The translations under genes were made by a program, and so were the position numbers. From Microtetraspora fusca (GTDB lineage: Bacteria > Actinomycetota > Actinomycetes > Streptosporangiales > Streptosporangiaceae), in the NCBI RefSeq assembly GCF_001570365.1, contig NZ_BBYK01000043.1, positions 275,997 through 339,996 of the forward strand: DNA of 64,000 bases. The letters run 5' to 3'. The notes below the pieces were generated by a model. The model did no database searches and was not told the DNA's origin. It saw only the letters and a program-made list of their open reading frames with translations. Positions 55,168-63,005 of the stretch are shown one piece after another. Within the stretch, counting starts at the first letter, position 1. Every line of letters starts with the position of its first letter.

Positions 55168-55653
55168 TCACTGCTGCGACTGGTGCATCCGCTGCATCTT
55201 CTCCGTGTGCATGCGCTCCTCGTGCATCCGGCGCATGCGCTCCTCGTGCATGCGGTGCATCTTCTCCATGTGCATACGGTGCATGCGCTCCTCATGCATC
55301 CGGCGCATCCGCTCCTCGTGCATGCGGTGCATCTTCTTCTCCTTGTGCATCCGCTTGCAGCTGTGGAAGCCCTTGTCGTAGCCGTCGGAGTAGCCGCGCT
55401 CGTAGTCGTCCTCTCCGGCGGCGCCCTGCATGCCCTTCTTCATCTCCTTGCCGGCCTTGCAGTCGGCGTGGCCGTCCTTGTACCCGTCGCGGAAGCCCTT
55501 CTTGTAGTCGTCCCGGCTGAACGCCGAGTGGTGCGACATGCTCAGGGTCGCCTGGGTGGGGGTGGCCGAGGCGTGGGAGACCCCGCCCGGACTGAGTGCG
55601 AGGGTTGTCAGGAGGGCCGAGCCGAGCAACATCGCACGTCCTGTGCGTCGCAT
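55168..55653 (-). CDS. Secreted Met/His/Arg-rich repeat protein, unrecognised
   Basis: A 161-residue exported protein. A signal peptide (MRRTGRAMLLGSALLTTLAL, cleavage near SHASA) is followed by a region with paired motifs DYKKGFRDGYKDGHADC and DYERGYSDGYDKGFHSC, each ending in Cys. The last 55 residues are a near-continuous run of RMHEER/HRMHMEK units: two 24-residue repeats (72-bp DNA period) in which Met and His alternate with Glu/Arg, predicted as a long charged helix. M-x-x-H and H-x-x-M spacing suits soft-metal binding such as Cu(I) or Ag(I). I know no family for the whole protein. GAAAGGAGA precedes the ATG at 55653. It is monocistronic, with its own terminator. Confidence 0.8.
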   Translation of the reverse strand: MRRTGRAMLLGSALLTTLALSPGGVSHASATPTQATLSMSHHSAFSRDDYKKGFRDGYKDGHADCKAGKEMKKGMQGAAGEDDYERGYSDGYDKGFHSCKRMHKEKKMHRMHEERMRRMHEERMHRMHMEKMHRMHEERMRRMHEERMHTEKMQRMHQSQQ

Positions 55654-55829
55654 GGCCGTCTCCTTTCTCCATCGGGCCACCCGGCGACCGCCCGGCCGGA
55701 GGGTGGGCGCGACTAACGGTCACCTCGCATCGTGACTGGAGTCGCGCGACGGCGCCGCGACACCGACGTGACGCGGGCGTGACCGCTTCCCCTCCGGCGC
55801 CACCTGCCGCGATCCGGGGGCTCACGGTG

Positions 55830-56552
55830 TCACGGCCGCAGGCCGGCGACCAGCTCGCGAAGACGCGGTGAGGGCCGGATCCGCAGCTCGGCGTGCAGGA
55901 GGCCGGCGCAGCGCTGGTAGTCGCGCAGCGCCTCGGCCTGGTTCCCCTCGGCCAGGTGCGCGCGGATCAGCGCGGCGTGGGCGCTCTCCCGCAACGGCTC
56001 GGCCCGTACGGCGAGGCACGCGGCGGAGACCGCGTCGGCGAACCTCCCTGCCGCGATGAAGTCGTCCACGAGCGCCTCCAGAGCGTGGACGCGGAGCCGA
56101 TGCCACTCCTCCGCCTCGAGGATCACCCAGTCGTCGTACCAGCCGGGCAGCAGGTCGGCCGAGAGCGTCACGACGGCGTCGGCGCTCAGATCCCGCTCGG
56201 CGGTCGGGGTGGTCCGGTCGAGGATGCGCCGGGCCAGGGCCCGCGCCTCGTCGACGTCCACACGGGCGGCGGGGCTCAGCCGTACATCGGTCGCGCCGAT
56301 GTCGAGAATGCGGCGGCCGACGCCGTCCAGGCGGGCGAGGGCCGACCGCAGGCTCGCGTGCGCCCTCCGCTCCGAGGCGTCCGGCCACAGCCTGCCCGCC
56401 ATCAGCGCGCGGGGCACGGACTGGCCGCAGAGGGCGATGAACGAGAGGAGCCGCTCGGCGCCGCCGGAGACGGCCACCTGATCGCCTCCGGCGAGCAGCC
56501 GGAAACCGCCGAGAAGAGTGATCCGCAAAGCACTCCAGTCGTTGCTCTCCAT
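55830..56552 (-). CDS. Small SARP-type regulator (winged helix + BTAD)
   Basis: Regulator of 240 residues with the minimal SARP architecture: an OmpR-type winged helix (about 8-95: ITLLGGFRLLAGGDQVAVSG, RLLSFIALCGQSVPRALMAGRLWPD, RAHASLRSALARLDG) and a bacterial transcriptional activation domain of TPR-like helices (about 98-240: DVDEARALARRI, DWVILEAEEWHRLRVHALEAL, RESAHAALIRAHLAEGNQAEALRDYQRC). SARPs activate antibiotic and export genes by binding direct heptamer repeats. It is divergent from the DrrAB-type exporter, and an 11-bp-spaced TCAGCG array lies in the shared region, so the exporter is the likely target. GGGAGG precedes the ATG. Confidence 0.9.
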   Translation of the reverse strand: MESNDWSALRITLLGGFRLLAGGDQVAVSGGAERLLSFIALCGQSVPRALMAGRLWPDASERRAHASLRSALARLDGVGRRILDIGATDVRLSPAARVDVDEARALARRILDRTTPTAERDLSADAVVTLSADLLPGWYDDWVILEAEEWHRLRVHALEALVDDFIAAGRFADAVSAACLAVRAEPLRESAHAALIRAHLAEGNQAEALRDYQRCAGLLHAELRIRPSPRLRELVAGLRP

Positions 56553-56747
56553 GATCCTCCCGCCTCGCGTGGGAAACGACTCGCGTAGGAAAAAGATGGA
56601 AAAAGGATCTCGACCGGCGGCTCCGCCGCGCTTCCCTCCTCTAGGTACCCGATGTGTGGTAAATCGCTGTGATTCTTCACCGAATGGGTGGATAACGAGC
56701 TGCCAATCGGTCGTCAGCCCAGGTCACGGCGCACCTCTGCCCGCGTC

Positions 56748-56807
56748 TCAGCGCGTCATCAGCGATATGTCAGCGCCCGGCCGGAGAGATCAGCGAAATG
56801 TCAGTGG
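56748..56807 (+). promoter_or_regulatory. SARP-type direct repeats before the ABC exporter operon
   Basis: TCAGCG occurs at 56748, 56759, 56770 and 56790 and TCAGTG at 56801. The spacings are 11, 11, 20 and 11 bp. Heptamer direct repeats at 11-bp spacing, with the last copy near the -35 position, are the hallmark of SARP operators. A possible -10 box, CAGAGT (56815-56820), lies 8 bp after the last heptamer. The exporter start codon is at 56849. Confidence 0.7.
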
Positions 56808-56848
56808 CGTCCTCCAGAGTGGAGCCGACACCGACGAGAAGAGAGATC

Positions 56849-57886
56849 ATGACCTACGCGATTCAGGCCGAGGGACTGGCCAAGCGCTATGGCGAGACGC
56901 GGGCCCTGGACGGTGTGGATCTCGAGGTGCCGCGCGGCCGACTGCTCGGGGTCCTCGGGCCCAACGGCGCGGGGAAGACCACCGCTGTGCGCGTCCTCGC
57001 CACCCTGCTGCGGCCCGACGGTGGCCGTGCCCGGGTCGGCGGCTACGACGTCGTCAGGCAGGCCCACCAGGTGCGGTCGCTGATCGGCCTGACCGGGCAG
57101 TACGCCGCGGTCGACGAGACGCTGACCGGCGTGGAGAACCTCGTTATGATCGGCCGGCTGCTCGAGATGCCGCGGGCCGAGGCCCGCCGGCGCGCCGCCG
57201 AGTTGCTCGCCCGGTTCAACCTGACCGAGGCGGGCGGCCGTGCCGCCAAGACGTACTCCGGGGGGATGCGGCGCAGGCTGGACCTCGCCGCGAGCCTCGT
57301 CGGGCGCCCCCAGTTGCTGTTCCTGGACGAGCCGACCACCGGCCTCGACCCGCGCAGCCGGGCGGACCTGTGGGCGGTCGTGCGCGGCCTGCGGGACGAC
57401 GGGGTGACGGTGCTGCTCACCACGCAATACCTGGAGGAGGCCGACCAGCTCGCCGACGACATCGTGGTGTTCGACCACGGCAAGGTCATCGCGAGCGGCA
57501 CCTCCGACGAGCTCAAGGCCACCACCGGCGCCCAGGTGCTCGAGGTGCGGCCGCTGCTGCCGTCCCATCTGGACGTGGTCGCGAGCGTGGTGGGCGACGT
57601 GCTCGGCGCCGCGCCCGAGGTCGCCGGCGGCCTGGTCTCCGGCAGCGTACGGGATCCCGCGCTGGTGCCCTCCATCGTGCGCCGCCTGGACGATCTGGGC
57701 GTGGTCGCGGCCGAGCTGTCGCTGCGCAAGTCCAGCCTCGATGAGGTCTTCCTCGCCCTGACCGGCCACCGCGCCGAAGAATCCGAAAGCGCCGGCGACC
57801 GGCCCGGCGACGGCCCCGGCAGCAGGGCCGGCGCCCACGACGACACGCGGAACGGCACCGCGAGGAAGAGGGAGGTCGCGATATGA
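56849..57886 (+). CDS. ABC exporter ATP-binding protein, DrrA/DUF4162 type
   Basis: ATPase subunit of 345 residues of the daunorubicin-resistance (DrrA-like) family. Walker A is GPNGAGKTTAVRV, the Q-loop is TGQYAAVDE, the signature is YSGGMRRRLDLAASL (a Y/L variant of LSGGQ), Walker B is LLFLDEPTTGLDPRSR, and TTQYLEEAD carries a Gln in place of the usual H-loop His (T-T-H in many relatives; Q is normal in DrrA). A C-terminal DUF4162-like domain follows (about 225-310), then a hydrophilic Gly/Asp tail. GAGAGA precedes the ATG. The stop overlaps the permease start (ATGA). Expression is probably SARP-driven from the repeats at 56748-56807. Confidence 0.93.
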   Translation: MTYAIQAEGLAKRYGETRALDGVDLEVPRGRLLGVLGPNGAGKTTAVRVLATLLRPDGGRARVGGYDVVRQAHQVRSLIGLTGQYAAVDETLTGVENLVMIGRLLEMPRAEARRRAAELLARFNLTEAGGRAAKTYSGGMRRRLDLAASLVGRPQLLFLDEPTTGLDPRSRADLWAVVRGLRDDGVTVLLTTQYLEEADQLADDIVVFDHGKVIASGTSDELKATTGAQVLEVRPLLPSHLDVVASVVGDVLGAAPEVAGGLVSGSVRDPALVPSIVRRLDDLGVVAAELSLRKSSLDEVFLALTGHRAEESESAGDRPGDGPGSRAGAHDDTRNGTARKREVAI

Positions 57887-58695
57887 CGGCCATCAGCCCG
57901 GCGGCTCCGGGGGTCACCGTCTCGGCGCGGCCGGGGGTCGCGGCGACCATGCGCCACACGGCCACCCTGGCGTGGCGCAGCCTCGTGCAGATCAAGCACA
58001 ACCCGATGGAGCTCCTGGACCTGAGCGTCCAGCCGATCATGTTCCTGCTGCTGTTCACATACGTGTTCGGCGGGGCGATCGCCGGCTCCACCGGTGACTA
58101 CCTGCAGTTCTCCCTGCCGGGCCTGATCGCGCAGAACATGCTGTTCGCCAGCCTGACGACGGCGATCGGGCTCAACACCGACATCACCAAGGGCGTGTTC
58201 GACCGGCTGCGGAGCCTGCCGATCGCCCGGTCGGCGCCGCTCACCGGGCGCATCGTCGCGGACACGCTGAAGCAGGTGTGGGCGTTCGCGCTGTTCCTCG
58301 GCCTCGGCATGGTGCTCGGGTTCCGCGTCCACACCGGCGTGTTCGGCGTCATCGGCGCGCTGGCGCTGCTGCTCGCGTTCGCGCTGGCCATGTCCTGGCC
58401 GGCGGTGCTCATCGGGCTGACCGCGGAGAACCAGGAGAAGGTGCAGATCATGGCCTTCTCGCTGATGATGCCGATCACCTTCACCAGCAACGCGTTCGTG
58501 CCGACCGCCACCATGCCGAGCTGGCTGCAGAAGTGGGCGGAGATCAACCCGGTCAGCCACCTGGCCGACGCGGTGCGCGGGCTCCTCAGCGGCGGTCCGG
58601 TCGCCTCCAGCGCGACCGTGTCCCTGCTGTGGGCGGCCGGGCTCGCGGTGGTGTTCGCCCCGCTGTCGATCCGCGCGTTCCGCAACCGTACGTGA
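57883..58695 (+). CDS. ABC-2 type permease, DrrB-like
   Basis: Membrane subunit of 270 residues and about six helices, partner of the preceding ATPase. ABC-2 permease features: the N-terminal coupling segment TLAWRSLVQIKHNPMELLDLSVQPIMFLLLFTYVFGG, GLIAQNMLFASLTTAIGLNTDITKGVFDRLRSLPIARSAPLTGRIVAD and MPITFTSNAFVPTATMPSWLQKWAEINPVSHLADAVRGLL. These match DrrB/ABC2 drug exporters. Four-base overlap with the ATPase ensures coupled translation. The exported compound is unknown; no biosynthetic genes are adjacent. Convergent with the large AfsR-like regulator 17 bp away. Confidence 0.93.
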   Translation: MTAISPAAPGVTVSARPGVAATMRHTATLAWRSLVQIKHNPMELLDLSVQPIMFLLLFTYVFGGAIAGSTGDYLQFSLPGLIAQNMLFASLTTAIGLNTDITKGVFDRLRSLPIARSAPLTGRIVADTLKQVWAFALFLGLGMVLGFRVHTGVFGVIGALALLLAFALAMSWPAVLIGLTAENQEKVQIMAFSLMMPITFTSNAFVPTATMPSWLQKWAEINPVSHLADAVRGLLSGGPVASSATVSLLWAAGLAVVFAPLSIRAFRNRT

Positions 58696-58712
58696 CCCGG
58701 CCGCGCGGGCTC

Positions 58713-61700
58713 TCAGCCGGAGGCGGCGGCGAGCATGTCGTCCAGCGGCGTCGCCCGGCCGCGCTCGTAGGCCCGGGAGAACCCCTCGGGTCCGAGCGCG
58801 GCCCGCGCGGCGGCGGTGATGCGGCTGTGGTCGAAGGCGACCACCTCGTCCACGCCGCGCATCGCCGCGGCGGATCCGAGGAGGCGGGCGGCCAGCTCCG
58901 GCTCGCCGTCGAGCAGCGCCAGCCCCGCCCTGGCGATGAGCACATGTCCGATGATCGGACCGTCTTCGGCGGTGACGGCCGCCTCCAGGGCCGCGGCGTG
59001 CATCCGGCGCGCGCGGGCCGCGTCGCCCTCCTGCTCCGCGAGCAGGCCGAGGGACGCATGCACCAGCGCGCGGTACTGCGGCGGATGGACGACCGGCCCG
59101 TCGATCTGCCGGGACGCCGCGGCGTAGTGCCTCCGGGCGAGGTCGAGGTCGCCGTCCTCCCGCGCGAACTCCCCTCTGACGAGTTCCAGGCCCGCCAGGC
59201 CGACCGGGTCGTCCCCCGCGACGCAGATGCGCTCCGCCTCGTCGATCACCATGTGCGCCCCCGCGCGGTCCCCGGCCGCGTTGAGGGCCATCGCCAGCCG
59301 GCTCCGCATGTGCGGGGTGTCGTCGGAGGCGCCGATCTCGTCGACGTACGCGATGGCCTCGCGCATGATCGAGATCGCTCCGGCGTTGTCCCCGCGCATG
59401 ACCTTGGCCTCGGCCAGCGCGGACAGCGAGTTGGCGATGCCCCAGCGGTCACCGGCCAGGCGGAACCCCGCAAGCGCGGCCGCCACGTCGGCCTCCCCCT
59501 GGGGGACCCGGCCGCTGTTGAAGTGCAGATGCCCCCGGAACAGGTGCGCCGCGGCGACCAGCCACGGATCCGGCGCGGCGAACAGCTCGGCGAGGTGGCG
59601 GTCCATGGTGTCGGCGTGGCGGAGGAAGAGGCTCAGCACCGGCCGGGCCAGCGCGACGATCGGGTGCAGGGGACTACTGGGCGCGAGCAGCTCGACCAGC
59701 GAGCCGACGCCTTCGAGGGCCTCCCGCGCGCGCTCCCAGTCGGCGGAGCCGCCCAGCGCGGTCACGCCGTAGACCGCGAGCAGCAGCGCCCGCTTGGCCG
59801 GGTCGGCGTCCTCGGGGACGATCCGGAGCACTTCGGCGGTCCGCGCCGCGCCCTCCACCCGGCGTCCGGCCAGCCACCAGTACCAGCCGAGCGCGCCGAC
59901 CAGCCGGATCGCCAGGTCGGCCTCGCCCTCGTCGATCGCCCAGCGCAGCGCGGCCGACAGGTTGTCCTGCTCGGCCGCCAGCCGGGCCAGCCACCCGACC
60001 TGGTCCGGCCCGCGCAACCGCGAGTCGGCCGTCTCGGCCAGTTCGGTGAAGAACTCCGCGTGCGCCAGCCGCACCCGTCGCTCCTCGCCCGACTCGGCGA
60101 GCCGCTCGGCGGCGTACGCCCTGATCGTCTCCAGCATGTGATAGCCGCCGTCGTCGTAGACGACGAGGGACTTGTCCACCAGGTGCCCGAGCAGGTCGAC
60201 GGTCCAGCCCGACGCGCCCGGCCCCGCGCAGACGCGCTCGGCGCTCTCCAGGGTCGCCCCGCCCGCGAAGACCGACAGCCGCGCGGCGAGCCGCCGCTCG
60301 TCCTCGTCCAGCAGCTCCCAGCTCCACTCGACCACGGCACGCAGCGTCTGGTGCCTCGGCAGCGCCGTACGGCTCCCGCTGGTGAGCAGGCGGAACCGGT
60401 CGTCGAGGCGGTCGGCGATCTGCCCGGCCGAGAGGGTGCGCAGCCGGGCCGCGGCCAGCTCGATCGCGAGGGGCATCCCGTCCAGCTCCCGGCAGATGCG
60501 CTCGATCATCGGGCGCTCCCCGTCCACCGCGTATCCCGGCCTGGCGGCCGTGGCGCGGTCGGCGAACAGCCGTACCGCGGGATCGAGGTCGAGCGGGCGC
60601 ACCGGCCACAGCACCTCGCCGGTGATGCCGAGCGGCTCCCGGCTGGTGGCGAGGACGCGGATGTCCGGGCAGTCGGCCAGCAGCCGGTCCACCAGGACCG
60701 CGGCCGGCTCGATCAGGTGCTCGCAGTTGTCCAGGACGATCAGCGCACGGCGGCCCGCGAGGAGGGCGGCCAGCCGCTCGGTGGGGTCGGCCTCGCCGTG
60801 CGGCCCGGTGCCCGGCCGCCTGGTCATCAGGCTCGCGTCCCTCAGGCCGAGCGAGGTGAGCATCGTCTGCGCGATCTCGTCGGGGTCGCGCAGCGACGCC
60901 AGCTCGACCAGCCAGGCGCCGTCCGGCACGCCGGAGGAGAGCCGCTCGGCGGTTTCGACGGCGAGCCGTGTCTTGCCCGCCCCACCGGGACCGAGGAGGG
61001 TCAGCAGCCGGTGCGCGTCCAGGAGGCCGCCCACGCGCTCGACGTCCGTCTCACGTCCGACGAAGCTCGTCAGCCTGGCCCGCAGGTTGCCCTTGCGCGC
61101 GGCAGGCGCGGGGCGGGGCCGCTCGTCGGCGACGGGCGATTCCGGGATGACGGCCGGCTCCCGGGCGGCGTACTCCGGGGCAGCCGACTCCGGGGCAGCC
61201 GATTCCGGGGCGGCGGTGACGCGCGTGTGGACAGCAGCGGGCCGCTCCTCCCCCGGGACGGCCGGGGCGGACCCGATGTGTGGGAGGGGGTCGCGGCGCA
61301 GCACGGCGAGGTGCAGTTCGGCGAGCCGGGGCGAGGGATCGGCTCCGAGCAGGTCGGCGAAGGCGGCCCGGGCCTCCTCGTAGGCGGCGAGCGCCTCGAC
61401 CTGGCGTCCGGAGGCGTAGAGGGCCCGCATGAACTGGCCGCGCAGCCGTTCGCGCAGGGGGTGCGCCGTGATGAGGGCGCGCAGCTCCGGCAACACCTCG
61501 GCGTGCCGTCCCAGGGCGAGGTCGGCGTCGATCCGGTCCTCGGTCGCGGCGATCCGCAGGTCGTCGAGCCGCGCCGCCTCCGGCGCACCGTCCGGCAGGT
61601 CGGGAAGCGCGGGGCCGCGCCAGAGCGCGAGTGCGTCCCGCAGGGTGCGCGCGGCGGCGGGGGCGTCGCCCGAGGCCAGCGCCCGGCCGCCCTCCCCGCA

Positions 61701-62033
61701 CAGCCGGGTGAACACGTGGACGTCGACCAGTTCGGGCGAGACGGCCAGCCGATATCCGGACGGGTGGGCGACCACCAGCTCGCGGTCGATCGCGGCGCGG
61801 AGCCGGGAGACCAGGGCCTGGAGCGCGTTGCCGACACCGTTCGGGGGACTGTCCTCCCACACCCTCGCGACGAGCGCGTCGACCGGGACGGCCCGGCCTG
61901 CGTCGAGCAGCAGCGCCGTCAGCAGGGCCCGCAATCGCTGCCCGCCGATCTCGATCAGCCGGCCGTCCTGCCGGACCTCGAGAGGGCCGAGGACGGAGAA
62001 ACTTAAGCCTGTGTCCCGTTCCGTCCCCGCCAT
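58713..62033 (-). CDS. AfsR/SARP-family regulator with STAND ATPase and TPR domains
   Basis: Large regulator of 1106 residues. Domains in order: OmpR-type winged helix (about 10-95: SVLGPLEVRQDGRLIEIGG, RLRALLTALLLDAGRAVPVDALVARVWED), BTAD (about 100-250), a Pro/Ala/Glu linker with AAPESAAPE repeats (about 265-310), a STAND/NB-ARC ATPase (Walker A LLGPGGAGKTRLAVE; Walker B ALIVLDNCEHL; LATSREPLG), a winged-helix/TPR region (about 620-1106). The whole length resembles AfsR-like SARPs and Rv0386/LuxR-type STAND activators. ATP and an unknown signal probably switch it between inactive and active oligomers. It faces the ABC exporter convergently, and a smaller SARP flanks the other side, so both may act on it or on distant genes. 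The ATG at 62033 fits the winged-helix N-terminus. Confidence 0.92.
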   Translation of the reverse strand: MAGTERDTGLSFSVLGPLEVRQDGRLIEIGGQRLRALLTALLLDAGRAVPVDALVARVWEDSPPNGVGNALQALVSRLRAAIDRELVVAHPSGYRLAVSPELVDVHVFTRLCGEGGRALASGDAPAAARTLRDALALWRGPALPDLPDGAPEAARLDDLRIAATEDRIDADLALGRHAEVLPELRALITAHPLRERLRGQFMRALYASGRQVEALAAYEEARAAFADLLGADPSPRLAELHLAVLRRDPLPHIGSAPAVPGEERPAAVHTRVTAAPESAAPESAAPEYAAREPAVIPESPVADERPRPAPAARKGNLRARLTSFVGRETDVERVGGLLDAHRLLTLLGPGGAGKTRLAVETAERLSSGVPDGAWLVELASLRDPDEIAQTMLTSLGLRDASLMTRRPGTGPHGEADPTERLAALLAGRRALIVLDNCEHLIEPAAVLVDRLLADCPDIRVLATSREPLGITGEVLWPVRPLDLDPAVRLFADRATAARPGYAVDGERPMIERICRELDGMPLAIELAAARLRTLSAGQIADRLDDRFRLLTSGSRTALPRHQTLRAVVEWSWELLDEDERRLAARLSVFAGGATLESAERVCAGPGASGWTVDLLGHLVDKSLVVYDDGGYHMLETIRAYAAERLAESGEERRVRLAHAEFFTELAETADSRLRGPDQVGWLARLAAEQDNLSAALRWAIDEGEADLAIRLVGALGWYWWLAGRRVEGAARTAEVLRIVPEDADPAKRALLLAVYGVTALGGSADWERAREALEGVGSLVELLAPSSPLHPIVALARPVLSLFLRHADTMDRHLAELFAAPDPWLVAAAHLFRGHLHFNSGRVPQGEADVAAALAGFRLAGDRWGIANSLSALAEAKVMRGDNAGAISIMREAIAYVDEIGASDDTPHMRSRLAMALNAAGDRAGAHMVIDEAERICVAGDDPVGLAGLELVRGEFAREDGDLDLARRHYAAASRQIDGPVVHPPQYRALVHASLGLLAEQEGDAARARRMHAAALEAAVTAEDGPIIGHVLIARAGLALLDGEPELAARLLGSAAAMRGVDEVVAFDHSRITAAARAALGPEGFSRAYERGRATPLDDMLAAASG

Positions 62034-62262
62034 GCCTCGATTATCCGTGTCTTCCGGAGCCGGCGAGCCATCGGACCGCGGGCCCGTCCCCCGTACGACG
62101 CTCGGACGAGAGGTGCGACCGCCGTACCAGCGGTGACCACGGCCGGGGCCTCACTTCGCACCCCGTCCGGAACGGCGGGGGCCGCGGGCTCCGGGAGCGC
62201 GCGCGGAGCCGGCCGGGGGAACGGATCGGCGCGATCCGGTCAGTGCACCGTCCAGATCCGCG

Positions 62263-62268
62263 TAGCAT
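62263..62268 (+). promoter_or_regulatory. Candidate -10 box of a leaderless promoter
   Basis: TAGCAT at 62263-62268 ends 8 bases before the ATG of the YbhB-family lipoprotein gene, which has no Shine-Dalgarno sequence. A transcript starting about 7 bases after the -10 would begin at or next to the ATG, as in actinobacterial leaderless mRNAs. No convincing -35 is visible. Confidence 0.35.
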
Positions 62269-62276
62269 CATCGGGC

Positions 62277-62822
62277 ATGGGGTCGCCGAACAAGTCAGGA
62301 CGCGCGCGGCGTGCCGTCGCCATCGCGGCGGTCGCGCTCACCGCATCGGGCTGCGGGATCCTGGGCGGTGGTTCGCCCAGGAACCTCGACGTGATCAGTG
62401 TGTCCAGTCCGCGTTTCCGCGACGGCGCCCCCCTGCCGCACGGCTACTCCTGCGACGGAGGGATGGGCAACCCGCCCCTCCGCTGGTCGGGTACGTCGGG
62501 CGCCAAGTCGGTGGCCCTGGTGGTCGACGACAACGGCCCTCGGAGTGAAGCGGAGGTGCACTGGGTGGTGTTCAACATCGACCCCAACACCACCGAGCTT
62601 GCCGAGAACGGCGTCCCCCGAGGCGCGAGAGAGGGCAAGACGACGACCGGAAAAGTCGGATACGTGCCTCCGTGCGCCCCCAACGGGAACTACCGTTTCA
62701 CCGTGTACGCCTTGGACGCGAAGCTCGATCTCCAGCAGGGCGCCTCCCTTGGGGAGACCCTGGAGCACATCGCCGACCACACCATCGCTCGCGGCCGTCT
62801 CACTGCTTCGAACATCGAGTGA
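62277..62822 (+). CDS. YbhB/YbcL family (Raf kinase inhibitor-like) lipoprotein
   Basis: Exported protein of 181 residues with the phosphatidylethanolamine-binding-protein fold. The signal peptide (RRAVAIAAVALTASGC) ends in a lipobox. The PEBP core has ISVSSPRFRDGAPLPHGYSCDG, NPPLRWSG, VALVVDDNGP, VHWVVFNIDPNTTEL, YVPPCAPNGNYRFTVYALD and LEHIADHTIARGRL. Bacterial members bind small anionic or phospholipid-like ligands; a kinase-inhibitor role is not implied. The ATG at 62277 starts the signal peptide and is probably leaderless. The next gene starts 180 bp later. Confidence 0.9.
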   Translation: MGSPNKSGRARRAVAIAAVALTASGCGILGGGSPRNLDVISVSSPRFRDGAPLPHGYSCDGGMGNPPLRWSGTSGAKSVALVVDDNGPRSEAEVHWVVFNIDPNTTELAENGVPRGAREGKTTTGKVGYVPPCAPNGNYRFTVYALDAKLDLQQGASLGETLEHIADHTIARGRLTASNIE

Positions 62823-63005
62823 CATGCCGAACACCGCAGGTAGCAGCGCCTCGCCAATCTTCGCCAAGGGTGTGACAACGGTCATCGTGGTCGAGCAGAA
62901 TCGGATCCAATTGCTGAGCGCAGGTGAACAAAGGGGGCAGGTCGTGTCGATGGCCGCGCGACCTCACCGGCGCCGCTGGAAGGCCATGGCCTTGAGGGTG
63001 GTGCT

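Noticed and set aside
55190..55345. Repeated CTCCTCGTGCAT-like units resembling a short repeat array
   Set aside because: The units are in frame, encode the Met/His repeats, have no regular spacers and no cas genes nearby, so this is not a CRISPR array.
58278..62006. 1242-codon plus-strand open frame opposite the AfsR-like regulator
   Set aside because: High GC keeps the antisense frame open. The minus-strand product has clear winged-helix, BTAD, Walker and TPR features, while the plus-strand product has none.
55830..62033. Antibiotic biosynthetic gene cluster
   Set aside because: Only regulators and an exporter are present; no polyketide, peptide, terpene or RiPP enzymes lie in the window.
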